This document shows, one piece after another, positions 1 to 5,199 of a DNA stretch of 5,830 nucleotides. The DNA is from Bacillota bacterium (lineage in GTDB: Bacteria > Bacillota > DTU025): contig DUWJ01000020.1 of the NCBI GenBank assembly GCA_012842765.1, positions 1 through 5,830 of the forward strand. Reading direction: 5' to 3'. The notes below the pieces were generated by a model. The model saw nothing but the letters and a program-made list of their open reading frames with translations. It had not been told where the DNA came from and did no database searches. A program made the translations under genes and the position numbers. The stretch's first letter is position 1. Each line of letters opens with the position of its first letter.

Positions 1-1
1 C

Positions 2-436
2 CATAAATGCCCGCAGCACTCAGCCGCGCCGGGGTATGATCCTCGGGGCAAAGCCAGGGTGGATCGAAATCCCGGTTCGACGCTCGCGGGCAACCATCTT
101 CTTTACAACCACGAAAGCGACGCGCATACGCTCCCGACCATGAGATCCATATTAGCGCTCCAGCAGTTTATGCATTCATATGAAAAGGCGACTTGGGATT
201 GCCTTCAAGGAATGTGTCTATTATTTAGTCGCTTTTCGGGCGCGGGTGTCAAAGTTTTAGACTGGTCTGTAAAACCTGCTCGCACCCGCGGCGAACCTTA
301 CGCCGCACGGCGCTTCCCTAGGCTTCTACCCGAGGCCAAACTTACAAGTAAAGACCTTAGCAGTCCCCCGGCTAAGTCGCAGACACCGGCAGTACAAACT
401 CGAGGGGTGTGCAGAGATTTGTTGCGGTCTAATTAG
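2..436 (+). CDS. possible 3' end of an unrecognised gene, open at the left edge
   Basis: One plus-strand frame is free of stops from base 2 to a TAG at 434-436, about 144 codons, and may begin outside the window. The first internal ATG is at 176 codon-phase equivalents no better than the ATG region near 140, and none has a good ribosome binding site, so a start inside the window is not supported. The translation has a mildly hydrophobic stretch in its middle (LALQQFMHSY, then LQGMCLLFSRF) and a basic, proline-rich end. I recognise no family. The same bases fold into several hairpins and the stop lies inside a perfect inverted repeat, which argues for a non-coding role. It is either the tail of an unknown gene or a chance open frame; I lean to chance. 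Confidence 0.2.
   Translation, partial: HKCPQHSAAPGYDPRGKARVDRNPGSTLAGNHLLYNHESDAHTLPTMRSILALQQFMHSYEKATWDCLQGMCLLFSRFSGAGVKVLDWSVKPARTRGEPYAARRFPRLLPEAKLTSKDLSSPPAKSQTPAVQTRGVCRDLLRSN
183..376. other. hairpin-rich stretch, possible structured RNA
   Basis: Four stem-loops follow one another. AAAAGGCGACT (183-193) pairs with AGTCGCTTTT (227-236) with one bulged G. CGCGGGTG (241-248) pairs perfectly with CACCCGCG (283-290), and inside it GTTTTAGA (254-261) pairs with TCT-GT-AAAAC (266-275) around the loop CTGG. GCGGCG (288-293) pairs perfectly with CGCCGC (301-306) and shares three bases with the previous stem, so the two compete. CTTAGC (356-361) pairs perfectly with GCTAAG (371-376). I checked for tmRNA, RNase P RNA, SRP RNA and common riboswitch signatures and found none. 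The strand is unknown. Confidence 0.35.
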
Positions 437-445
437 GAATTAGAC
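427..445. repeat. perfect 8-3-8 inverted repeat
   Basis: GTCTAATT (427-434), AGG (435-437), AATTAGAC (438-445). The arms match exactly. No run of T follows on either strand, so it is not a standard intrinsic terminator. The symmetry and AT content would suit a dimeric regulator's operator, or the base of a small hairpin. It covers the stop codon of the open frame that enters from the left edge. Confidence 0.5.
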
Positions 446-542
446 ATCCCTGTTCATTTGCACACATTTCAAGGTCGCAACTGTCCAATTTCCAGTCGCT
501 TTTCCCGACCACGAAAATGGCACTGCCTCCTAAAGTCCGCCT

Positions 543-852
543 CTACCGCACCACGTGTGCGCAAAGCCCTAAAGATAGATCCTCAGGCATGGTCCGGAAA
601 AGCGAACCCAAACCCAAAAATGCACACGTCATCCAGTATCCGCATGCACTCGAAGGTGTATGCAGACGACCGCACAGGTTCCTCCCAGCATTTCCAAGCA
701 GCTCAGGGGAAATGCCTTGGGCCAATTGAGCGGCAGAAGCCTGAAGTACAAGGAACGCAAACCCGAAAGTCGCATAAGAACTTGGCAAGACTCGCACCTT
801 GCCCTGACAAACTCCACCATATGCCTTCAAAGGCAACCACCCTCGCAGGCAA
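543..852 (-). pseudogene. decayed C-terminal fragment of a HerA/VirB4-like P-loop ATPase
   Basis: No intact gene fills this stretch, but two joined minus-strand frames read like the Walker B to arginine-finger end of HerA/FtsK/VirB4-type ATPases. From 852 to about 765 one frame gives RVVAFEGIWWSL then GQGASLAKFL, placed like the usual 'VV.DEaw.LL' Walker B segment, with the acidic pair spoiled. From 764 a second frame gives GFAFLVLQASAAQLAQGI followed by SPELLGNAGRNLCGRL and HTPS, close in layout to the 'RKYGf.l..QS..qL..ellGNAgtk...RL' block of that superfamily. The shift falls where 'RKYG' would be, as if about eight bases were lost. A TAG at 543-545 ends the frame after HVVR, but it stays open to 432 beyond. 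Everything upstream of Walker B is missing, cut off by the zinc-ribbon gene. Family assignment is from memory of motifs, not a search. Confidence 0.45.
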
Positions 853-859
853 CACAGCC

Positions 860-1162
860 CTACAACAGCCTCGCTCCACAGTACCGACAGAAAACATCCT
901 TCTGTCCGGCAGCTCGCCCACACGCCTGGCACGCCCGTTTGGGCGCCTGCTTTGCCTTATGCGCCTCGGGTTTTGCTGAGCCCACAACCTTCGTATCATA
1001 GATTCCCGTGCCTGGAATGCTCACAGTGCGCCTGATCTTCCCATCCGGGCTGACACTGACCCGAAAACCCGGGACACCAATAGAAGCGCCGACCCCCGAT
1101 TTGCTCAGGTTTATCCTGCCGTATTTGCCGATTTTCTTCGACTTTTTGAACCTGACCGCCAC
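860..1162 (-). CDS. DUF4236-like protein with C-terminal zinc ribbon
   Basis: A 100-residue cytoplasmic protein by appearance: no signal peptide or membrane segment. Residues 1-60 match the DUF4236 pattern: an 'RFKKSKKIG' opening, 'INLSKSGVGASIGVPGFRVS' in the middle and 'IPGTGIYDTK' at the end of the domain. A basic alanine-rich linker (61-76) leads to a zinc ribbon with C78-x2-C81 and C92-x2-C95, ending CGARLL. The function of DUF4236 is unknown; fusion to a small zinc ribbon suggests a binding or adaptor role, by inference. The start is GTG at 1160-1162 because AGGAGGG (1169-1175) lies six bases upstream and the domain begins exactly there; the longer ATG frame from 1222 would add 20 residues across the leader hairpins. 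Both neighbouring stretches look like decayed genes, yet this one has an intact frame, a good binding site and a likely promoter. Confidence 0.85.
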   Translation of the reverse strand: MAVRFKKSKKIGKYGRINLSKSGVGASIGVPGFRVSVSPDGKIRRTVSIPGTGIYDTKVVGSAKPEAHKAKQAPKRACQACGRAAGQKDVFCRYCGARLL

Positions 1163-1168
1163 TACACT

Positions 1169-1217
1169 CCCTCCTAGCCAAAAATCCCGGCTATTAGCAG
1201 GCGCCTCAGCTTGCGCC
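1169..1217 (-). promoter_or_regulatory. ribosome binding site and two leader hairpins of the zinc-ribbon gene
   Basis: On the minus strand the leader holds GGCGC (1217-1213) pairing with GCGCC (1204-1200), then TAGCC (1193-1189) pairing with GGCTA (1179-1175), then AGGAGGG (1175-1169) six bases before the GTG start. The second stem ends at the first base of the binding site, so its folding could affect access. Whether this is regulation or chance cannot be told. Confidence 0.45.
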
Positions 1218-1266
1218 AACACCGCTTCGCTTCAAAATCCCGCCCGCCTTTCGCCTTGCCTTCCCC

Positions 1267-1280
1267 TCTATAATTATAGA
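1267..1280. promoter_or_regulatory. palindromic divergent -10 element
   Basis: TCTATAATTATAGA is a perfect 14-base palindrome in otherwise GC-rich sequence and contains a consensus TATAAT on the plus strand (1269-1274) and on the minus strand (1278-1273). On the minus strand it would start the zinc-ribbon transcript with a leader of about 100 bases; the matching -35 position (1301-1296, CTGAAG) is weak. On the plus strand it would start a transcript near 1281 running toward the sigma gene; the position for a -35 (1246-1251, GCCTTT) is poor. The shared element suggests that polymerases compete for the two directions, or that a dimeric regulator sits there. Confidence 0.45.
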
Positions 1281-1367
1281 ATGAACGCAAAAGCCCTTCA
1301 GCAATCCTGCACAAACCTCTCACCGTGTTTCAACCTAAAGGAGAATAAGCCCGATGGCCAACACTAG
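1281..1367 (+). CDS. possible 28-residue leaderless peptide
   Basis: ATG at 1281 lies seven bases after the end of the plus-strand TATAAT, exactly where transcription would begin, so the message could be leaderless. The peptide is MNAKALQQSCTNLSPCFN followed by a short charged tail; no family is recognised. A second tiny frame, MANTRTQPT (1354-1383), follows with AAAGGAG at 1337-1343 ten bases upstream, and its stop overlaps an ATG at 1383. These may be leader peptides for the downstream sigma operon or simply chance frames. Confidence 0.15.
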   Translation: MNAKALQQSCTNLSPCFNLKENKPDGQH

Positions 1368-1382
1368 GACGCAGCCAACCTA

Positions 1383-1520
1383 ATGAGCATTGCTACCGGA
1401 AACAAGTTCTACACTCCGTACCTGCTTTACAATGTTCAGGCCGAAACCTCTGTCTTCATGGCATGTCCCCTTTGCCAAAACCCCAAAGATCAGACGCTCG
1501 GATTTCCCTCCGCCCCGCAT
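1383..1520 (-). pseudogene. fragment resembling the ATP-binding end of a GHKL histidine kinase
   Basis: A minus-strand frame from ATG at 1518-1520 to the TAG at 1380-1382 encodes 46 residues. It contains ERLIFGVLAKGTCHEDRGFG followed by LNIVKQV. This has the shape of the F-box to G2-box region of kinases of the CitA/DcuS or AgrC type, where 'F..g.stKg..HrGfGL.iVKqvve' is usual. The rest of an ATPase domain is absent: a TGA at 1536-1538 breaks the frame upstream, and only scraps such as GDGSGLGL (near 1589-1603, another frame) hint at a G1 box. AGAGGA lies eight bases before the ATG, which might be chance. Most likely a remnant of a dead kinase gene. A genuine 46-residue peptide is the alternative. 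Confidence 0.35.
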
Positions 1521-1631
1521 TTGGAACTTCCTCTTTCAAGCCGCGTCATATCGGTTGAGAAGGAGTATGCCCGGAGTGAAAGGCCTAGGCCTGAACCGTC
1601 GCCTATCTCCCCCGGAAACTTGCCCCTCCTA

Positions 1632-1660
1632 CCTGCCAGCAATCATTTGGCTGAGGCAGG
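1632..1660. repeat. imperfect hairpin in the sigma-gene leader
   Basis: CCTGCCAGC (1632-1640) pairs with GCT-GA-GGCAGG (1650-1660), leaving a two-base bulge and a nine-base loop. No T-run follows, so it does not look like an intrinsic terminator. It sits about 100 bases upstream of the sigma gene. Confidence 0.3.
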
Positions 1661-1662
1661 CA

Positions 1663-1688
1663 GGAACACCAGGGCGGATGCCGTAGTA
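1663..1688 (+). promoter_or_regulatory. weak candidate ECF-type promoter upstream of the sigma gene
   Basis: GGAAC (1663-1667) and CGTAGTA (1682-1688) resemble ECF -35 and -10 boxes (GGAAC and CGT-type). The gap of 14 bases is about two shorter than usual. Many ECF factors activate their own operons, so a site here would make sense, but the match is too short to be firm. Confidence 0.2.
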
Positions 1689-1762
1689 CTATTCTGTTGG
1701 GGATTGCGGATTTTATCGCCACCCCCAGCAGGAATCGACAGGCATCCTAAGGGGTGAGCCAG

Positions 1763-2359
1763 GTGTATACGGATCTCTCTGATGAGCAGCTTATAGAGCT
1801 TCACCTTTCGGGCGACCCGAGAGGAATGGAAGCGATCTACGATAGATACTTCGATCGCATATACAGGCTGGCCTACTCGAAGCTGGGAAATGCCCCCGAC
1901 GCCGAAGACGTAACATCCGCCGTTTTTATGAAACTATGCAGATCCCTCGGCACGTTCAGGGGTGACTCAAAGCTCTCGACGTGGATATACACTGTATCGA
2001 ACAATGCGATAACCGACTTTCTGAGAAAAAAGCGTCCGGCTCTGTCGCTGGACGCAGACATGATGATGGATGACGGCGACTCTGTGCCGCGCGAGATCAA
2101 AGACGACTCCCGCGGACCCGAAGAACTGGCGTGCGAGGATGATTTCGCCCGCTATGTAATGAGCAAACTTGAGGGGCTTCCGCCCCATCAGCGTACAGTC
2201 ATTGAGCTCAGGTATTTCATGGAACTGAGCTATCAAGAGATCGCAGACCAACTCGGGATCGAACTGGGAACAGTGAAGTCCAGGTTGAATAGGGCAATTG
2301 GCGCCCTGCGATCCATGTGTTCCTCTGACAGTGAGGTGAATGCAAATGCAATGCGATGA
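1763..2359 (+). CDS. ECF-subfamily RNA polymerase sigma factor
   Basis: A 198-residue sigma-70 family protein of the extracytoplasmic-function type, which directs RNA polymerase to a specific promoter set when released from its anti-sigma factor. Region 2 spans about residues 12-92: DEQLIELHLSGDP, then DAEDVTSAVFMKL and the region 2.3/2.4 stretch around FRGDSKLSTWIYTVSNNAIT ending DFLRKKR. An acidic linker (96-125) with three adjacent methionines separates it from region 4 (about 133-185), whose helix-turn-helix reads LSYQEIADQLGIELGTVKSR. The length is normal for the class. GTG at 1763 is preferred because AAGGGG (1749-1754) is eight bases upstream; GTG at 1754 would add three residues and overlap that site. 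The gene overlaps the next by 14 bases, so the two are likely co-translated. Confidence 0.93.
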   Translation: MYTDLSDEQLIELHLSGDPRGMEAIYDRYFDRIYRLAYSKLGNAPDAEDVTSAVFMKLCRSLGTFRGDSKLSTWIYTVSNNAITDFLRKKRPALSLDADMMMDDGDSVPREIKDDSRGPEELACEDDFARYVMSKLEGLPPHQRTVIELRYFMELSYQEIADQLGIELGTVKSRLNRAIGALRSMCSSDSEVNANAMR

Positions 2360-3137
2360 TCTGGGCCCGAAGAACAAGATAATAGATGCATCCACTCCGA
2401 CGGGCTTTTCGCACGAGTGCTTCGAAGACGACGCCACATGCGAAAAGGACCTCGCTATCATCGAGGCCCTTCACTCCGGTATAGCGGCAACCCCCGAATT
2501 TCGGGCCAGCCTCAAACAGGAGTTCATGGCAGAGGCCAGAGCCGATGCAGCCAGGCGTGCAGAGAGCGCAGCCGGAATGAACAAGCCTGCATCGGAAAAG
2601 CCCCGTAAAAAGAGCGGCAGCAAGGTCAGGCCGCTTTATGCGAGATATGCAGCTGTAGCCGCAGCCGCTATCGTAATCATATCGATTTTCACCACGAACT
2701 GGCTGAAGCCCGCGCGCCCTGACGTGACACAGCTTGCAGATGCCCCGTCCCGGAGAAACGCTGCCTCCATAGAAGAAAGGCAAGATGAATTGGCATACGG
2801 CGAAGGGAACATTCGAGGCATGCTAGCCGTGACGTCCGATATCAAGGCAATGGGCTTTGCGCCTCAGGCAGGCGACAGCGCAGCGGCGGTAGAAGTCAGC
2901 CTCAAATCGGCGTTGACAGATGACTCGCTCCAAGAGCTTTCGGCTATTGCCAACCAAGCAGGCGGGTCAGTGGCTTTATCCGGTCTAGATGCAGTTGCAT
3001 CCATGAGCATCCCCTCTGAGGTGCTCGACCATGTCCTGTCGAACCTCGATGCAAGCCTCGGAATAGTGGACGTGTCAAGGCCTGTTGAGATCAACACCGC
3101 AAAAACATGTATCACCCTGTATTTCACTGCAGACTGA
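2346..3137 (+). CDS. one-pass membrane protein, probable anti-sigma factor
   Basis: A 263-residue protein encoded directly after and overlapping the ECF sigma gene, the classic place for its anti-sigma factor. Residues 1-99 look cytoplasmic and include LHSGIAATPEFRASLKQEF (42-60), like the 'pefr.rLr..L..eA' segment found in several anti-sigma-like proteins, then a basic run (85-100). Residues 101-118 (AAVAAAAIVIISIFTT) form one membrane helix. Residues 121-263 would be outside the membrane; the end, GGSVALSGLDAVASMSIPSE then VLDHVLSNLDASLGIV, resembles the beta-alpha-beta pattern of DUF4349. There is no H-x3-C-x2-C zinc motif; H23, C25 and C32 are wrongly spaced. ATG at 2346 has GAGGTG (2333-2338) seven bases upstream; ATG at 2340 would add two residues and sit too close. 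Role inferred from context; it could instead be an unrelated sensor protein. Confidence 0.75.
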   Translation: MQCDDLGPKNKIIDASTPTGFSHECFEDDATCEKDLAIIEALHSGIAATPEFRASLKQEFMAEARADAARRAESAAGMNKPASEKPRKKSGSKVRPLYARYAAVAAAAIVIISIFTTNWLKPARPDVTQLADAPSRRNAASIEERQDELAYGEGNIRGMLAVTSDIKAMGFAPQAGDSAAAVEVSLKSALTDDSLQELSAIANQAGGSVALSGLDAVASMSIPSEVLDHVLSNLDASLGIVDVSRPVEINTAKTCITLYFTAD

Positions 3138-5088
3138 CAGACGCCACCTTCCACTCGCCGTCCTCTAGAACCATCGTGAGCCTCGTGAAGTTGCTCGTTA
3201 TGGGCACTTCATCGAGGCTTATTGCAGACGAAAAGGTAACCGTCGCCAAAGTACGACTGTGCACATCACACCTGACGCTCCACGCCCAGTTTTGGGCCTT
3301 CCGTCCGCTTAAAAACTGCGCCCAGCCTATCGCTTCAAGGCTCCCATCTTCCTGATCACCTTGCCATGCACCAGAGTTCATTCGGTCATGACCGCCATCG
3401 ACCGATGCCGTATTCTGTTTGCAATCACAGCCAGAACTTCCCCCGGCAAAAGCCCCAGTATCCTTGCTCGCTCCACCTTCATCCTCCAAATTGGCGTTAT
3501 TCACATACTCTATCCTGCCCTTTGCATAAGTCGAAAGGTGCTCCCCGAAGTCGATAATGCTCGTATCCCGCCAGCGCGCAGCGGCCTCCAACACGCCCCG
3601 GGCCGCGCCCGCATCTCCATTATTGCCATCCCAAACCACCTGCGCAGAACTGCCCGAAGCTAACCACCCTCCTCTACCTACCCAACGCCAGGCGTTGCCC
3701 AGTTCATCCCCGACCATCGACCAGTGGGAAGAGACCGGACGCGCCTTCGAGAATGCCTGGCCCAATACGACCACCCATACTCCGTCCCTACGAACCAGCC
3801 ACAGTCTGCCTCCCAGTACTCCGGGGGTTCCCGCAGAAGAATGGCCCAGAGTCGTCTCAACCCCGACATCGACCGCACACAACACCGGCGTGAAAAGGGC
3901 GGTGCGAACCACCATCCTGCTGCCGTCGGCATACGGCCACCCATGACCCAGCCAGTTGTAGGCCCTCATCTCATCCTCCACGCCTTCCAGCGTCTTCAAA
4001 GTCCTTGCACAAATTGAAGCCACCTCGTCCAAGCCCACAACTTGCGCACATATTCCCGGTCTATCCCCTCGCAAGGCGGCAATGGCGTTTTCCAAAGCAA
4101 GGCGTGCAACCTCAGCCGGGTTGTGCACCGCAATCCATGAAGGATCCCCCATAGACTCGAGAACCTCACTCGCCCCCTCTATCCTGTCGGACGAAGTAGG
4201 ATGGCTCGTGACAGGCATCTCGGGCAGACGCGTCAGGATCCGGAATATTCTTCGCACACAATAGCCGCACTCGGCCGCATGCAATATCGCCATGGCGTCA
4301 GCTTCGTATTCCTGCTCATACGATGTGGACGCCTCACCTGAAAACGCCTTTGTCCCCATCTTTACCAAGGCCAGTGCAGCCTCGGCCATCGCGCCGCCTT
4401 CCTGCGGGTTTTCCGTGTCAGCATCAAAGCTGCCGTCTCCCGCACTCAGCGCCCACCAGTTGATCCAGTGGCCTGAACGTATGTGATGCATTTCGTGGGC
4501 GATGACGAGGGCAATCTCGTCATCCGAAGACGTAGTGACCAAGCCTCGGGTAAGGTATATCCTCCCGTCCGCGGTAGAAAAGGCATTGATCTGTGGAGTG
4601 TCGAGCATGGCGATTTTGTATCCCGAAGCATCATCACCCGCCACATGAGACAGTCCGTCGACTATTCTATCTATTCTGAGCCGATGGAACTTTGAGCCCC
4701 ATTCTCCCCCGTTTTGCCGGAGAACCGCCTCGTGAGCCTCCCTTGCCAATTCGGCCTCGACCTCCTGGTTTGCCTCTACAGCCGCCACGCTGGAACGCTC
4801 GCCTATAATCTTTTGGATCCGTGTGAGCGGGACATCCGGAAAGCCCGCCGACGAGCATTTCTGTACATAGCGCACCAGCGCAGCCACATCGTTCTCGCCA
4901 AACTGAGTCCCGCTGCCTCCGCCCGCCTCGGCGAGCACAGCGCAAAGCTGTGGAGGAACCCGAAGCTGCATCCATATTGCGCCGCCCACTGCACCCACAA
5001 CTATTAGAACCGCGGCCATGCCCAGCGCCAGCAGTGTCGGCGGCAACGCCCTTTCATATTCCCCGTTTTTCCTAGAAGGCCTTGCCAC
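3124..5088 (-). CDS. membrane-anchored M48-family zinc metalloprotease with long C-terminal extension
   Basis: A 654-residue predicted protease. Residues 17-41 (LLALGMAAVLIVVGAVGGAIW) form one N-terminal membrane anchor. The M48 domain runs about 90-335: INAFSTADGRIYLTRGL (167-183), the zinc and catalytic motif H198-E199-x2-H202 in VIAHEMHHIRSGH, the third ligand E260 with D264 in QEYEADAMA, and the family signature SHPTSSDRIE (295-304). All key residues are present, so activity is expected. BepA and HtpX are relatives that degrade damaged envelope proteins. The remaining 320 residues are unusual: two similar modules (about 374-443 and 584-653), each ending DG-x-W plus a beta strand, with a glycine- and aspartate-rich spacer (530-583) containing C554 and C556. 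The start is GTG; GGAGGT lies 18 bases upstream, oddly far. It converges on the anti-sigma gene and overlaps it by 14 bases. Confidence 0.88.
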   Translation of the reverse strand: MARPSRKNGEYERALPPTLLALGMAAVLIVVGAVGGAIWMQLRVPPQLCAVLAEAGGGSGTQFGENDVAALVRYVQKCSSAGFPDVPLTRIQKIIGERSSVAAVEANQEVEAELAREAHEAVLRQNGGEWGSKFHRLRIDRIVDGLSHVAGDDASGYKIAMLDTPQINAFSTADGRIYLTRGLVTTSSDDEIALVIAHEMHHIRSGHWINWWALSAGDGSFDADTENPQEGGAMAEAALALVKMGTKAFSGEASTSYEQEYEADAMAILHAAECGYCVRRIFRILTRLPEMPVTSHPTSSDRIEGASEVLESMGDPSWIAVHNPAEVARLALENAIAALRGDRPGICAQVVGLDEVASICARTLKTLEGVEDEMRAYNWLGHGWPYADGSRMVVRTALFTPVLCAVDVGVETTLGHSSAGTPGVLGGRLWLVRRDGVWVVVLGQAFSKARPVSSHWSMVGDELGNAWRWVGRGGWLASGSSAQVVWDGNNGDAGAARGVLEAAARWRDTSIIDFGEHLSTYAKGRIEYVNNANLEDEGGASKDTGAFAGGSSGCDCKQNTASVDGGHDRMNSGAWQGDQEDGSLEAIGWAQFLSGRKAQNWAWSVRCDVHSRTLATVTFSSAISLDEVPITSNFTRLTMVLEDGEWKVASVSLQ

Positions 5089-5112
5089 TGCCGATATTTC
5101 CGCTCAACCTCC
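5089..5112 (-). promoter_or_regulatory. misplaced Shine-Dalgarno before the protease gene
   Basis: GGAGGT (5112-5107) is the only strong binding site ahead of the protease gene but leaves 18 bases before the GTG at 5088-5086. In frame between them is an ATA at 5097-5095, nine bases from the site and three codons before the GTG, with a TGA (5106-5104) just upstream. Either the GTG uses a weak site (GAGCGGA) or a rare ATA start adds three residues. Confidence 0.3.
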
Positions 5113-5199
5113 AACTTCGCGTCCGCCCCGCAAAGGACAGTCGATGAATTGCTCCTGGACAACTATGGAACGGGCCAAAAGAGGCTAATCTAGATCCCC

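Larger units (their letters stand above)
1163..1762. other. 600-base stretch without an intact gene
   Basis: Between the zinc-ribbon gene and the sigma gene I find leader hairpins, the divergent -10 palindrome, tiny frames, a kinase-like fragment on the minus strand, a hairpin and one weak ECF-type promoter. A plus-strand frame of 124 codons (1383-1757) crosses most of it but has no recognisable content and ends inside the sigma gene's ribosome binding site. Confidence 0.6.

Noticed and set aside
8..96. tRNA-like ends: TGCCCGC (8-14) pairs perfectly with GCGGGCA (86-92), followed by A and CCA, with GGTTCGA nearby.
   Set aside because: The TTCGA lies in the wrong place for a T loop: no five-base T stem forms on either side, and no clear anticodon arm is seen. 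The 7-base match is probably chance or a very worn tRNA.
427..445. Intrinsic terminator at the 8-3-8 palindrome.
   Set aside because: The stem is AT-rich and no T-run follows on either strand.
629..820. Minus-strand 63-codon frame starting ATG at 820.
   Set aside because: It uses a different frame from the ATPase-like remnant over the same bases, has only a weak binding site, and its product shows no recognisable pattern.
458..979. Plus-strand 173-codon frame.
   Set aside because: It lies opposite the ATPase remnant and the end of the zinc-ribbon gene, and reads like antisense of coding sequence.
1383..1757. Plus-strand 124-codon frame ahead of the sigma gene.
   Set aside because: No ribosome binding site close to its ATG, no recognisable domain, proline-rich irregular composition, and it ends within the sigma gene's start region. 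It also lies opposite the kinase-like fragment.
2217..2783. Minus-strand 188-codon frame opposite the sigma and anti-sigma genes.
   Set aside because: Both plus-strand genes are well supported; this frame has cysteine-rich, patternless translation typical of antisense shadows.
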